NCBI GenBank assembly: GCA_039655645.1
Contig: CM077343.1
Location: 82,761,839 to 82,825,838 of the forward strand
DNA: 64,000 nt
DNA from: Ammopiptanthus mongolicus
Lineage: Eukaryota; Streptophyta; Magnoliopsida; Fabales; Fabaceae
Direction of reading: 5' to 3'
Part shown: positions 1 to 12,380 of the stretch, in pieces
Layout: each line of letters opens with the position of its first letter
Numbering within the stretch: the first letter of the stretch is position 1
The notes under the pieces: model-generated
Databases searched by the model: none
The model's input: the letters and a program-made list of their open reading frames with translations, nothing else
Told to the model about the DNA's origin: nothing
Made by a program: the position numbers and the translations under genes

Positions 1-472
1 CTCAGAATGTCCTCCACTGGTCCTCCTTCACCGTCCACCAGAGAGCCACCATGAGCAGGTTGTCTTCTCCGACCAGACGACCTTCTCTGACCAGACACTA
101 CGGGACGGAGGTGTCATTTCTGTTTGAAGGTTAGGGATGAGGGGTAGGTGGTGTTTGAACCCACTAAATGCTTCTCGCCTGGAACGACGAGATGGCGGTG
201 ACTGAGGCGGTGGTGGTCATCGCACAGGAGACAGCGGTGGTTGGAATCTTTGTTGTAATTTGATTGGTGGTGGTGGGGATCTAATAGGATGAGGGTAGGG
301 ATATTATTGTAAATTGAATCTTTTATATATACCTGTATCAGAGGTAGCAGGTCACAATTTTTTTTTGGAAGCTAAAATCTGGACCGTTCAATATTAAATT
401 ATTATATCTGATGGCAACCACAAGGGGTACAGGTGTAGCATGATTTTGAAGGCTTCATGCTAGCTTTCACCT
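1..472. repeat. Right part of a dispersed inverted-repeat element (relative of 11300-12147)
   Basis: The segment around 350-472 (T-run, a 'ggacc-ttcaa' stretch, 'aaggggtacaggtgtagcatgatttt', 'gctagctttcac') matches the right end of the element at 12030-12147 in order and spacing. The left end would lie outside the window. The rest of 1-340 is GC-richer than its surroundings and contains no convincing ORF. The element class is undetermined. Confidence 0.45.
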
Positions 473-1223
473 CATACTTAAGCATTGTTTTTCATACTTT
501 TATAAACAAACATCCTCATTCTCCTTAATATTTTTGTTGGAATTATCAAATGCTAGATGTTTTGGAATTTGTATAGTTATTCATGTACCTAGGAATCAAT
601 AGTTATTCATGTTCTAGAAGATTCATGCATGTACTTAGGAACTAGAACTACATGACATATATACAGGTATAATGTTAGTCTTTGATATAATATAACTATG
701 TAATGATGTATTGGTAAAAACCGAATTATCCAACCTAATCCAAACCATATTTGATTAGATTGGATCGTATTTTTTTAAGCAAGCAAACTGATCCAATCCA
801 ATCCGTAAATTGTTTCCATCTTTGGATTGGATGGTTTTTTAGCTTAAAACTGATTCAATCCAATCTGCGAACACCCCTAGTTCTTTTACTATCTATATTT
901 TTCTTGAATCCAAAATTCAACTTAAAAGAAATTCAAGACCTTACTACTCAGACCAACAAACATTGATAGAACTTAGAAGCATTATTTTATTGCATTTGTT
1001 TTACCACAAAAATGAACCAATTTAATTGGACAAACCGTGATTTATAATTTATAATTTAATAAATAATAAATTCACTTGGTTTGGCGGATTCAAAACTGGT
1101 TTATCAGTTCAAAATTAAGTTTTAAGATACTTCTATTGAGGTTTGATTGGATCGACAATAGTACATATTTGGTCCACACAATCAATATAAAGTTGATACA
1201 AATTGTGGTCGTGGGTTCGGGCC
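473..1223. other. AT-rich intergenic stretch, no gene seen
   Basis: Short ORFs here have no recognisable motif, and the composition is AT-rich with no splice or promoter context. Confidence 0.5.
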
Positions 1224-1240
1224 CCACGGTGGGCGCCAAT

Positions 1241-1717
1241 TGTTCAAGGCAAAGCTGAACAATACAAATGTCAAGGTTACCAAGCTCTCAACTCTAGTCT
1301 AATGGTCTCAAAATACAAAGAAGATGATCCACCAGCTGCTTGCGGGAGTGTAGCTTTTATAGCCTCTTCAAGCGTGCGAAGGTGGTTATGTTGGGCGTGA
1401 GGGATGTGCACAAATTGTGCACGTTGTGGGGCCTAAACTGTTAGCGAAATATCCGGACGTGTAAGGTAATATCTTTCACATGCTCCTTCCGTTGTGCCAC
1501 ACGCTGGGTCTTCTAGATGCTTCCATAAGCCTGGGATGGGGCAGTGAGGTAAGTCAAGCGCTTGTAGGCCGAGAATCCAAGTCGGGTTCTTTGGGGCTGC
1601 CACAGGTCGGTTTTCGGTGTATTTGGTCATTTTTCACTTGCATCTATTGGGTTATGGCCATGTCTTTACGTTGGGCCTTTATTTATTGGGTCTGGACCAA
1701 ATCCGGGAAGAACAACA
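1241..1717 (-). mobile_element. LTR fragment/solo LTR of a Ty3/gypsy-like retrotransposon with PBS
   Basis: Read on the minus strand, the segment starts TGTTGTTC and ends TTGAACA (TG...CA). It is followed at once (1240 down to about 1220) by TTGGCGCCCACCGTGGGGCC. A TGGCGCC-type primer-binding site at this position is typical of plant Tat/Ogre-type gypsy elements (family knowledge). No gag-pol is present beyond it. GC content is higher than the flanks. The LTR call is an inference because the second LTR is absent. Confidence 0.5.
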
Positions 1718-1914
1718 TAAAATAATATGAGCATAGATAAAAATATTTTTTTTTTGTAAGTAAGTACATATTCACTTTTTTATTGTGATTATTATATTTT
1801 TTAGTAATGGGTTGACTTTTATGAATGAAAATTTATAAAGTTAGAATGCACCATGCAAACTGTCTTATAATTTCAAATTTAATTATGATTTTTTTTACTG
1901 TGAAGATGGATTCA

Positions 1915-2298
1915 TTAAAATGAGTCTGGCAGTAAATCAAACACTAAGACTTTAGAAATACAAGCAGGAGTCTCCTCTATCCAAATATGATCAGAGTTGT
2001 GAAGAGCAAATTTTACTAAGTAGTGAGCAGCTTGATTTGCTTCACGTCTAGAATGCAAGAAAAGTAATTGATAAAAATTAGAGCAAATATGATGGCAATC
2101 AGAAATCAAGGAACCCATATATGCATTACAGATGGCTTTATCATTCAATGCTGAGATCACATTAGAAGAGTCCGATTCAGCAACAAGAGTGAGGAAAAGA
2201 AGGTCCCCCGTGAACTGCAATCCTTTGCGCATAGCCATAGCCTCAGCAGCATCCGAATCAGGTAATGAATTAAGGCACCAAGCACCTGCACCAACCAC
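1915..2298 (-). pseudogene. LINE RNase H domain remnant
   Basis: The open stretch has the order expected of a plant LINE-type RNase H: an acidic position in EAMAMRKGL, an aspartate in VAESDSSNVI, and the late SRREANQAAH block. It is the most 3' coding block of the LINE at 1885-4037. It is in a different frame from the zf-RVT block and no longer part of a continuous protein. Confidence 0.75.
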
Positions 2299-2382
2299 CT
2301 CTCCATTCTCATCCCTTACAACAACACTAATACCCCATTTATTATAAATTGAAGGACCTGCAACATCAACATTTAGCTTGTA

Positions 2383-2790
2383 CTAGCCTGCCTGTGGCGG
2401 AGTCCATTTGATATTAGAGCGAGGCATAGAAGGTGCACCATCATTCATAAGAGAGTCGTGTAAGACATTATTAACATCAGCAACCGATTTCCACACCATG
2501 GAGACACCTTGGTTTATGTCAACATCAATATTTTCAAAACATTTTTTGTTCCTAGCATGCCATATTTCATAACAAACTGCAAGCACTAGCTGGATAACAT
2601 CAACATCAGCATTGGATATTACCTCCTTCAACCATCCTATAAATTGTAATCTGTTAACAGAATTTGGTCTGAAATTAATTCCCAAAGGAGAAGCAAACCA
2701 AAATTGCTTTACCCACCTGCATTGCATAAACAAATGGCACAAAGTCTCCACTTCTTCACCACAAATAGGACAAAGAGATGAACATCTCAC
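2383..2790 (-). pseudogene. LINE zf-RVT domain remnant
   Basis: The block opens MRCSSLCPICGEEVETLCHL, and the Cys-Cys-Cys-His-Cys spacing followed by a W-rich helix (CRWVKQFWF) is the zinc-binding domain found between RT and RNase H in plant LINEs. Upstream pieces (2842-3054 and 2976-3413) hold the linker with WRVGNGYYINIWGGNWLP and are frame-shifted relative to each other. Confidence 0.75.
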
Positions 2791-3583
2791 GCCCTTTTTA
2801 AATAATGTAGCTCGAATTGGAAGACGATCATGAAGGATGCGCTAAGCCAAATGCATAGGCCTCAGTATTGTTCTAACCTTCCATAACTTGGGCCAAAAAG
2901 GTGGTGTATGATCCATATCAAAACGGTGGGAATTCATCAAATCCTTCGATCTCATTAGGAATTTATAAGCTGATTTTACACTGAAATTACCACTCTTATC
3001 AGGACCCCAAATGAAGTGATCATTTTGACAGTAGGCAGACAACGGGATCTGCAAAATTTTTGCGCCTCAAAAGGCATAAAAATTGAGTGGATCAGTTGTG
3101 ACTTCCAACAACCAGCCTCATGATCAATAAGTTCCGAAACAATGGAAATATTATCATCGGGTGGTTTTTGAGACCAAATCTTGTAGCCAAATTGGTAAGG
3201 TAGCCAATTGCCACCCCAAATATTAATGTAGTAACCATTTCCCACTCTCCATATATCAGCTTTATCAATAACCCCTCTGCGAGCTTGATGAATACTTCTC
3301 CATGTGTAGCTTGGAGAATAACCCACCAAAGCTTTCAAGAAAGCACATCTTTGGAAATATCTAGCTTTAAACATTGAGAGAGGAGCAAATCTGGATTGTG
3401 AAGTATACGCCAACCTTGTTTAGAAAGCATGGCTAAATTAAAAGAATTAAATTTCTGAAACCCATGCCACTATTTTTTTCTTGACACAAAGTGCTCCATT
3501 TTATCCAATGAATTCTTTGCTCCCCTTTTTTGCTACCCCACCAAAATCAACTAATGAGGCTTTCAATATGGTCACATAAGGCA

Positions 3584-4030
3584 TTAAGCAAGAGAAAACA
3601 GCTCATAATATAAGTTGGGATGGCTTGGACCACCACTTTGATAAGCACCTCTCTTGCAGTTGTAGATAAGAATTTCTCTTTCCAACCCTTTCAACTTCTT
3701 CCAAACTCTGTCTTGAACAAAATTGAACACCTGCTGCTTAGACCTACCAACAAAGGCAGGGAGGCCTCTGTACTTTGAATGACACTCAACAGCTTCAATT
3801 TGCATCCATCCTTTGGACAAAATTTTTCTGTCTATGGGAACATTTCGGCTTAAAGAGATTTCAGATTTTTCAATATTTATGAGTTGTCCAGAAGTTGATT
3901 GATGCAATCGAAGAACATTATTGAGAGCTTGAGCATCCTGTTGAGTAGCCCCGTAGAAAATGAGACTATCATCAACAAAAAGGAGGTGACTAATGATAGA
4001 GGCACCTCTTGCAATTTGGATGCCATGAAG
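3584..4030 (-). pseudogene. LINE reverse transcriptase C-terminal half
   Basis: It contains the catalytic FVDD (3968-3979) followed by GQLINIEKSEISLSRNV and a YRGLPAFVGRSKQQVF stretch, which are conserved RT thumb-region blocks of plant LINEs. There is a frame change between the FVDD box and the following block. The 5' border near 4037 marks the truncation point of the element. Confidence 0.8.
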
Positions 4031-4037
4031 GGCTCTA

Positions 4038-5179
4038 TTACTGTAAATATTTTTATATTATTAATTAATTTTACATTATCATATTATCAGAAATATTAAG
4101 CTCTTAGAATAATCATCTTAGAAAAATCAAACATGTGATAGTATATGAATAGTTTAATAGTGTAAAAAACTTTCCAATAATAATACATCATAATTAAACT
4201 TTATAATTGTTTAGAGTTATGATATTTGGATAATAAAATTGTTGTCCAACACCGTATATTTATACAGGGCAACATTTGTTTATTATTTTGCTTTCTCCTT
4301 CTAATCCATTATTTCAAAACATCACTCAAAGCTATGGTGTTTCGTATCTTTGTCGAATTTTGTTGTCAAAATATCCTTTCTGATAAGTTTAATGTTAATG
4401 ACTATCAATAAAGGCTCACTAATAAAAATATAATTCAAAACCTCTGAGTTAATACTAGAGTGAGATAACCATGAGGGGTTGGAGGGTTTGGTTTAGTGAA
4501 AGGCAAATATATAAATAGGTAACATGTTGGAATCAAAACTACGACAATTAGTTAAGACTAATTACATAGTTACATATATTTAATGAAGTTGTGCGCAACT
4601 TAACCAAAATACCAACTCACCGCAAAAAAAAATAAAAATTGTGATACGCTTCCATCCACCATCCATTCCCATTCTTTACCATTAGCAGAAATATAGCCAC
4701 TGTCGTGCTTGTTTCTTCGTATTTTTTTTTCGTTGTATGCATTTTCTAGATAGGTTCGATTTATAAATAAACAGTTGGACATGTTCGATTTTCTAGACAT
4801 ATCCTTTCCAATTTTCAAAACAAAAACTAATTATAACTGTCAATCAATGAGGCGGTTTTAATAAGAATATTTTTGTTCGTGCAATTAATTGTCGTTTTAT
4901 CATTATTTTTTATTTTATTTTTTTATCTCTGTGTTATTGTTATTTGTGCAAAGGAAGGGTATTGTGACTAATGTTTCCAATTTTAAAAAATTCACATTAT
5001 GCAGTTGTAACTGCCCCTGGATGACAATATTGCTTTTGCTAGGAAATAATATGGGAAATACATTTTAACCCTTTGTCTAAGTAGTGACATTTTAAGAAAA
5101 ATAAAAATTGGACACCAAAACCAGATATCGTCTTTATATAATAGTATAGACTAATTGATTGCATAAGTAGTGACATTTT
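4038..5179. other. AT-rich intergenic, no gene seen
   Basis: I find no motif-bearing ORF. A stretch at about 5096-5150 recurs, diverged, at about 6644-6708, so this is a fragment of an unidentified dispersed repeat. Confidence 0.45.
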
Positions 5180-5476
5180 AGGGGACGTTTGTTTCATGGT
5201 TTCGAAAATTATTTTCAGGAAAATAATGATGAGAATCTTATTCCCGAGTGTTTTTAAAAAAAAATGTTTGATTAATACGTATAACATTGTCGGGAATCAT
5301 TTGTAATAGTGAGGTATAGAAGTAGTTACACAAATTTCATTCCCATCTTCATGTGAACCTTTTCTTCCCACCCCCTTCGTTGGGAATAAAAACATGGGAG
5401 AGTGAAAGTTATTTTATTCCTGGGAATGTTATATATCCATGAATAAATTTTCTAACTTTGTAACAAACGTGAGAAT
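5180..5476. mobile_element. Possible hAT-like MITE
   Basis: The ends are imperfect inverted repeats: 'GACGTTTGTTTCATGG' on the left and, reverse-complemented, 'CACGTTTGTTACAAAG' on the right. There is no internal coding sequence. The target duplication is not clear. Confidence 0.35.
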
Positions 5477-6771
5477 CCATATTTCTAACCTTTACATTCT
5501 TGAAAATGTGTTTGGATAACCTGAAACAGGTTCGTTCTTCAATGCACACCCCAAAATGGGATGCATGGATGCTCCCCCTCTAGATCACACCATGATTGTT
5601 GGATTTGCCTTAAGTTGAGTAAGGGTTAACCGGTCACCGGTTCAATAAGTTATGCAATATGAGTGAGATGAGATGGTATTTACAAATGAAGTGTTGTAGT
5701 TTGTCTTAATAATTTAGGGAACTGGTATAAAAAAAATAAAAAATAAATATCTTAGTGGAGCAAAATAGGAAATTAAAAGTATTTTGGTTTCTGAACTCCT
5801 TTGATAAATTTCGAAACATTATCTTGATACATCGTCGAGGACAGGTGTCAACTCTTTGCCTCCAATGGAACCGTAATAGAGGAAGTGCTTGACTGCTTGT
5901 ACACACAGTCATGAGGTGAAAGTAATTGTTCCAATGTTTAAGTGTCTTTTGAATTAAAGGCCTTGTAGAAATCTTGGATAATCTCCATTTTTGAAGGTGG
6001 TGGTAGGAACTCAGGGGCTACACCGCATAATCCATCGTCACTGCACCATGCTTTCTATTTTTCCTTTTGGCATTGCTTTCTTAAGTCTCTTATGAACTTC
6101 CTCTGTCCCACTAATGCTAATGGAGAAAATGTGGGTTTGGCAACTAAGTTGCTGAAATGCCTCTCCTTGGGTAAATGAGTAAAGTTTTATGACGAGAGGG
6201 AGGACACTGTTCAAACGAGCTGGGTAGAGACCTTATTTTTCAACGATCTGGAAGATACCGGAAGACGAAAATATGAGTACATATGTTTATTTCATTTTTG
6301 CAAAATGGCCCGTAGGATCAAAACCCAATTATTATTAGTATCAGGGCTTACTTGTGCAAACAACATAAAACTTGTTACAGCAAGTCAAAAAGTGGATCCA
6401 CCATACACCTCACTTATGTTTAGTACACCATAGAAACCACGGATCCGGATTCCCTGCATTAATAAAAGCACACATTTATACGCATTAAACAATCTCAGTC
6501 ATTGATTTAAGATTCAACGACTCTCATTATATCTTTACAAAATTCACTTTACACATTATTTATTACTTTACACTAACTGCGTGACGCAGTTACTGCACCA
6601 AATCCAAATTCAGAAACCACCCTTGAAACAAATACACTCTTAAGGAAAATAAAATTTTGACACCAAAATCAAATATCACCTTTATATAATATAATAATAT
6701 TTTTTTACTTGTATATGATCCTAAGAAGTAAAGGCATTCAAGATAGGTTGACCCTCCCAAACATATTTTTT
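5477..6771. other. Intergenic stretch, no gene seen
   Basis: Short ORFs are without motifs. Nothing could be assigned. Confidence 0.4.
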
Positions 6772-7045
6772 AGGCAAAATTAGTATTTTAGTCCCTTAAA
6801 TTAATTTAATTTTTTAAATTGATCCCTTAAGTTTTTTTTGTGTCAAACAGGTCTCTTAAGTTTATTTTTATGACAAACATATCTCTTAAGTTGTCATGAT
6901 AATATATGATTTTTTTATTAAATCAATAAATTATGATATCATAAAAAAATTTAAAAGAACTATTTGACACAAAAAAAAAAAAAAACTTAAGAAATTAATT
7001 TAAAAAAATTAAATTAACTTAAATGGCGAAAAGCATTGGTTAGTT
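6772..7045. mobile_element. Palindromic (foldback) MITE upstream of the Pur-alpha gene
   Basis: The left arm ('tagtcccttaaattaattta...') is the imperfect reverse complement of the right arm ('...ttaaattaacttaaatgg'), so the whole segment can fold into one long hairpin with a T/A-rich loop. It lies about 470 bp upstream of the Pur-alpha start codon and may influence that promoter (inference). Confidence 0.55.
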
Positions 7046-7516
7046 ATGCCTATTTTTTACGTGTTGCATAAGGGAGCCCGGTCCATCACCTATCGAATTA
7101 ACCGTGATTGGTATATATAATATATAATATAATAGTATAGATTTGATAAAATAAGTTCATAAATTTATGGATTTAATTGATAAATATATATAATAAATAA
7201 TAAAATAATAATAATGAAAATACCGTTTCAAAGTTGCAACTGGAGTAACTTCCGAGTTGAGTAACTCCCACTAGTGTCCAATCCATCGCGGCGCGGGTAT
7301 TAGTATTTAGGTCAGTGAAAGCGGGATGAGTTTGTTGGTTTCTGAATGACCACGATTCGGACGAAGCTAGAGTCCCCCCTCCCCAATATTATTATTTTTA
7401 TTATTGTTATTTTGTAAGTTGCAATTGCAAGTGAAAACCCTAACAGAGTGATGTGGTGAATCAATCAATTAATTATTAGTCAGATCTGCATCATCATCGT
7501 TGTGTTGACAATCATC

Positions 7517-9082
7517 ATGGAGGGAAACTCAGGTGGAGGTGGTGGCGGTGGCGGTGGCGGTGGCGCCGTCGGTAGTAGTAGTAGTGGAAATGATGTAGAG
7601 CTTCTTTGCAAAACGCTTCAGGTGGAGCACAAGCTATTCTACTTCGATCTGAAGGAGAATCCTCGTGGTCGATACCTTAAGATATCCGAAAAGACTTCCG
7701 CTACTCGTTCCACCATCATCGTCCCTTCCTCCGGCATTTCATGGTTTCTCGATCTGTTCAATTACTATGTCAATTCCGAGGATCAAGAACTCTTTAGCAA
7801 GGAATTGCAGCTTGACACCAAGGTTTCTATTCTCTCTCTCTCTCTCTCTCTCTCTCGCTATAATTGCTATTGAGATATCTCGTATTTCGAAGTAGAGTAA
7901 ATATATGGTTTGCAGATGTCAGAGAGGTGTCAAATTTATTTGTATTTCCTATTTCCAATTCTTTGATTAATTGCTTCTTCTTTTTTTTTCTTTTTCAGGT
8001 TTTCTACTTCGACATTGGGGAGAATCGGAGGGGGCGTTTCTTAAAGGTAATTTTTACTTATTACTAGCTTCCTTGTTGTCTCTCTCTTTACACATTCTCA
8101 ATTTCCGGTACTCTCTTTTTTAATAGCTAGAGGGTGAGCCTTGGTGTAACGGTAAAGTTCACGAGTTAAAATCGTGGAAGCAGCCTGTCCACTTGTGGGG
8201 GTTAAAGCTTGGTACCCCAGACCCCATCATGTGGGAGCCTCGTGCACTGGACCATCCTTTTTTTCTTTTTTAATAGCTATAGGTTTTGTTTTGTATGCAT
8301 CATAAGTTTTTAACTGCGTTGAATAACATCCTTCGCCTAATTGCATAGGGTTTGTTTGGGAGTTGGGAGGGGAAGGGTTTGAGGAGGAAGGGAGGGGGGG
8401 AAGGGAGGATAGTCTCCCACCTTGCATGGAGGTTTATTTTTAACAAAAGAACCAAAATCTCCTAATTTGGAGGAACTAAAAAAATAACTAGAGGAGGGTT
8501 TTGGAGGGCTTTGGAAGGCTTACCTCCCTTCCCCTTCCCTTCCTCTCCCAACTCCCAAACAAACCCTAAGTTCTTTAAGTTGGGTTTAATGCTAATTGGT
8601 TTTTATCACGCTTACTTAGCTGTTAACATCATGTCATTTTCTTTGGCATTCTTTCGCTGCATCTTTATGTACTGTTTCTTTCAATATTTATTGCTGTAAT
8701 ATGTAGAAAATGATTGATAGGACTCATAGGAGTATGTTAGCTGCGTCAACATATCGATTCCTTCATGGAATCCTTTACTTCTCTTGTCAATGAGTTGGAT
8801 TGGGGTGTGTTTGGATCTGTACCTAGTGCCCACCCTTACAGTTTTACTATGCTTTCTATTTTTTTTAGCTTGAACTTTGAAATTTGAACTTGATTGTTCT
8901 TGACCTTTTTCCCTGTTATTTAACATTTTATACTTTTAGCGATCCTTTCCTCTTAGATATGTCAGTATTTTGCATTGGTTTGGTTATACCTTATGATTGT
9001 ATTTATAGAAATCTTTTCTATATTGTCACATAATGAAGGTCAAAACATCTAGGATCTGTTGAGTTTTCAATCGGTAATTTTA

Positions 9083-9124
<42 letters not shown>

Positions 9125-10774
9125 TGACAAATAAGGAAATTTTATTATGACAATGAAGAAGCTTGTCAATCCATGTATAAAAGAGGTAGAAAATGAGGAA
9201 TACTACCTGAGGAAATTAAAGCATTTACCTTTTACAACTTGTTTAATCAGGAGAAAGAGCCTAATTTATAACAGGTTGGGACATTAATAACCTTAGGGAT
9301 TTTAATGAGGTTTTGTGATAAAAAATAGAAAAGGGAAACAAATTTTAATTTAGGTGTGTGTGGTAAATGTTGGGCATCTTGTTACACATTTCTAGTCTAG
9401 TTACTTGAAATGCATAATACAAATGTAAGCTCTAGGAATTTCACAGCCTTATTGATCATAGTGTTGGATAGAGAGAACATCCTTCTTGATCATAGTGCAA
9501 CAACATTTATTATTCTCACCAGTGGATTGAACAAAAGCAAGCTTTAATGCATGCATCACAATGGAGCGTAGAAATAACAGTAAAACCGATCTGCACTAAT
9601 AGCTAGTAGCTATGCAGTCAACTACAATATTCTGTTGTTGGTACAAAGATCTGTATTTCCCCCATCTTTAAATAGGTCCGTGTTAATACATTTGCATTTG
9701 AATTTGACAAGAGTCGATCCTTAAGTAATTGGTGTTTTCCTTAACCAAAATTGTTTTAATGTCCACCTGAAGTCCCTCATAAGAAAGCTATTATCTTGTC
9801 TTCCGAATTTTCGGACTGTCAAATTGATATCATCTCAAAGTTATAAGCATAAACGGTCAGCATCCTCTTATCTAACTATTTATATGAATTTTATGCATGG
9901 GAATTGTAAATATAACTTTGCGGTGCACCCAATGCCAAAATAACAATGATCTTTTGGAAATGGTTATATCTGACTCATAACTGCATATCTTTCTGCATAT
10001 TTTTGGGCTCATCTATTTTTATGTTTATTTTGACATTTCTATCTTGTGAAGGTGTCTGAAGCTTCTGTCAGCAGAAATCGTAGTACTATCATTGTTCCTG
10101 CGGGAAGCTCCAGGGATGAAGGGTGGGCAGCATTCAGGAACATTTTGGAAGAGATTAATGAGGCGTCAAGGCTTTTCATTCGACCCAATCAGGTTTCCTT
10201 CTTTTGCATGTAGACATTTTTTCCCCTGCTATGCCACTAGAATTTTCCAAGTTGTTTTGCTCTGTTTTATCTCATTTGATTGTTTGAATTCTGCAACAGC
10301 AAAATTCTGAATCCTCAGAACGTCTTGTTGGACTTTCGGATGATGTTGGTGCTGGCTTCATTTCTGGTCAACCTGCCACCTCTTCTGAGTTGAATGTGGA
10401 CAGGTCTGTTGATTTGCCATCTCAGGATGAAATTGGGAACTTGGGGGTCTCAAAAGTGATCAGGGTTGATCAAAAAAGATTCTTCTTTGATCTTGGGAGC
10501 AATAATAGGGGTCATTTCTTAAGAATATCTGAGGTATGCTGCCATTATCCTTTTGTCCTTTTCCTTTATTTTAGTGTTGGAAGTGTATTTTCTGCTGTAA
10601 ATTCTTGTTATTACATTGCAGGTTGCAGGTTCTGATCGATCCTCCATCATTCTTCCACTGTCAGGGCTCAAGCAGTTTCATGAGATTGTTGGTCACTTTG
10701 TGGAAATCACCAAAGACCGAATCGACGGAATGACAGTTGCTAATGTCCGTACAGTTGACCCCCCTCAAAGATGA
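7517..10774 (+). CDS. PURA1: Pur-alpha-like single-stranded DNA/RNA-binding protein
   Basis: Five exons, 7517-7822, 7999-8046, 10052-10192, 10300-10533 and 10622-10774, join in phase with GT-AG borders to give 293 aa, close to the roughly 296 aa I expect for plant PURA1. A Gly-rich N-terminus (11 glycines from residue 6) precedes three PUR repeats, near residues 26-90, 100-165 and 210-280. Each contains an FYFDL/FYFDI/FFFDL strand, an R-G-R/H-(Y/F)-L-(K/R) block, and a TIIVP/SIILP strand. The family binds purine-rich single-stranded nucleic acid and acts in the nucleus in transcription and replication control. The in-frame upstream ATG at 7502 is possible, but MEGNS at 7517 matches the family N-terminus better. 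A (CT)n tract follows the first 5' splice site. An AATAAA lies 26 bp after the stop. Confidence 0.93.
7834..7855 (+). repeat. (CT)n microsatellite in Pur-alpha intron 1
   Basis: An uninterrupted CT run lies just downstream of the exon 1 donor site. Confidence 0.9.
8114..8279 (+). mobile_element. tRNA-derived SINE (Au-like) with 16-bp target duplication
   Basis: The body, 8130-8263, begins GGGTGAGCCTTGGTGTAACGG (A-box-like 'TGGTGTAACGG'), continues into a degenerate B-box region, and ends 'GTGCACTGGACCATCC' plus a T-run, as in the plant Au SINE group. It is bracketed by identical 16-mers TCTTTTTTAATAGCTA at 8114-8129 and 8264-8279. It lies in intron 2 of the Pur-alpha gene, in sense orientation. 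Confidence 0.85.
8347..8567. mobile_element. MITE with long terminal inverted repeats in Pur-alpha intron 2
   Basis: The left end AGGGTTTGTTTGGGAGTTGG is matched exactly by the reverse complement of the right end. The arms continue as purine-rich/pyrimidine-rich complements for roughly 50 bp. There is no coding content and no clear target duplication. hAT-like by its end sequence. Confidence 0.75.
9085..9122. repeat. (AT)n microsatellite in Pur-alpha intron 2
   Basis: Uninterrupted AT dinucleotide run. Confidence 0.95.
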
Positions 10775-10799
10775 GTGCTAACTTGGGGTTTTCTGTGAC

Positions 10800-10805
10800 A
10801 ATAAA
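10800..10805 (+). terminator. Poly(A) signal AATAAA of the Pur-alpha gene
   Basis: A canonical AATAAA hexamer lies 26 bp after the TGA stop. T-rich sequence follows near 10870-10900. Confidence 0.5.
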
Positions 10806-11299
10806 GACTCCCTCTCTGCCAAGGTTTCACGAGGGATACAAATGGGTGTTTGTCTGTGTCATATTTGTGCTTTCTTATTTTATTTTTTCCTTAGCCTCCT
10901 CCTTCTCATATTGTTCTTCATTAATGCTTTGAAATAATCCAAACTCTGGTTGATCAGCAGGACTAATTTGGAATTGCTTGGCAAGGTTAATATGAATAGG
11001 AAATAACGGAGGGAAATGGATCAGGGACTTGTACTTGTTTGAATAGTTTGACACCCGTGCTATATTTTGTAATAATGCCTGTTTAATTGATTGTTTTGCT
11101 TTCCTGCCCATATTTAATGTGGATTTAGGTTGTCATACATGATATGGTAGCAAGTAGCAACCACATATGCTTACCAGAAAATGAAGCTCAAATTTAGCTT
11201 CCTAAAGCAATTATGCTAGGACTTGGTACCTTTTTTACTGTTGAATACACTCCTGTTTATAGGCCTGATAGTCTTAAAAAAATAATCATGCAAAATGTA
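10806..11299. other. Pur-alpha 3' flank, no further gene seen
   Basis: This probably includes the 3' UTR. No motif-bearing ORF is present. Confidence 0.4.
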
Positions 11300-12147
11300 G
11301 GTGAGGGCCTTGAAAATCATGCTACACCGGTTTAATACTTTTTTTACCCATAATAATAGGTTTCCCATTTTTTTTTTTCATTTTTAAATTCTTTGATTTT
11401 GAAAATTCCATTTTTACCCTCATCCCCTTCCACTCCATGTCCAACCCTCTGCGCCTTCCCCTTCCTTGTGAATTGTGGAGAAATTGTGGAGCCTGTGGCC
11501 ACCACCACTCAACCGTCGTCTGTTGTTGTCCATCGCCTCTCCAGTATCGTTTTCGGTTGGAGGATCCGGTTGCCGTCATTGCAACCTTTGCAACCTAGAT
11601 CTATTAGCTATTGAAAGTCAATCATGTTAATCAATGTTTCTTGTAAGCCTGCCAGAGTGATGTGACCTGGAAGAAGATTTTTCGTTCTTATAACCTTTGG
11701 ATCTTATCCCTAAAGATGTGCATGAACTTAAGGCAAATGATAATTGAAAGATGGAAAAAACTACAGAAGGATAGAAGTAAGGAATTTGAAAAGGAGTGTG
11801 AAGGTGTTCCTTGTCGTTCTCGCACATTAACTCTGCTCAGTCGTTGTCGTCAGTCTCGCACCAGTATTGTCGTTTCCTGTCGCAGCTCCACCTCGGACCA
11901 ACACCGTCATCCAGTCGTCCAGATCTATCATCGTTGTCACACCGCACGCCATCGAAGCACTGGCCACTGCGCCACTGTTGACATTTTCAATTTTTTTGAC
12001 TACTTGTATTATTAGGTCAAGGTTATCTTTTTTTTTGGACCATCAAAATTTGGACTATTGATTGAATAAATTATTAATATATCTAATTGTTAAGACAAGG
12101 GGTACACCAATGTAGCATGATTTTCAAATCTTGATGCTAGCCTTCAC
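11300..12147. mobile_element. Non-autonomous inverted-repeat DNA element, class uncertain
   Basis: The left end (TTGAAAATCATGCTACACCGGT, near 11310) is mirrored by the reverse complement of the right end (TTGAAAATCATGCTACATTGGT, near 12103-12126). Outside these, 'gtgagggcc' pairs with 'gtgaaggct' after a roughly 10-bp indel. The interior is GC-richer, with C-rich and G-rich blocks that might be captured host sequence, but no ORF is recognisable. A relative ends at about 472. Confidence 0.55.
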
Positions 12148-12380
12148 TCTTCACTCAAAATTCATTGCATGACGACTTCCACCAACTTTTCAACATAGGC
12201 GTGAAATGAAATAGCATAAGCTATATGAGAATTTAATGTCTTGTTTCTCCATGTTGGACTTTTTGTCCATCTTTTAGTTACTGAAGCTGCAAACCACCAC
12301 CCTCTCTTAATGAATTCACCAACATGCGATACTATCCACCAACGATGCGTAGTAACTATTTTGATGTAAAAAAATCATAA

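Larger units (their letters stand above)
1885..4037 (-). mobile_element. 5'-truncated LINE (non-LTR retrotransposon), degenerate
   Basis: On the minus strand the order is the RT C-terminal half, a linker, the zinc-binding RT-associated domain (zf-RVT), then RNase H: the usual 3' order of plant L1-type LINEs. The RT catalytic box FVDD lies at 3968-3979, inside a stretch reading SHLLFVDDSLIFYG. The zf-RVT signature CPICGEEVETLCHLFMQC follows in 2383-2790. A short A-run follows the 3' end (about 1885-1900). Several frameshifts and stops separate the blocks. The endonuclease and N-terminal RT are missing, consistent with 5' truncation. Confidence 0.85.

Noticed and set aside
7502..7516. Upstream ATG for the Pur-alpha protein (adds MLTII)
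   Set aside because: In frame and possible, but the family N-terminus starts at MEGNS and the extra residues are not typical.
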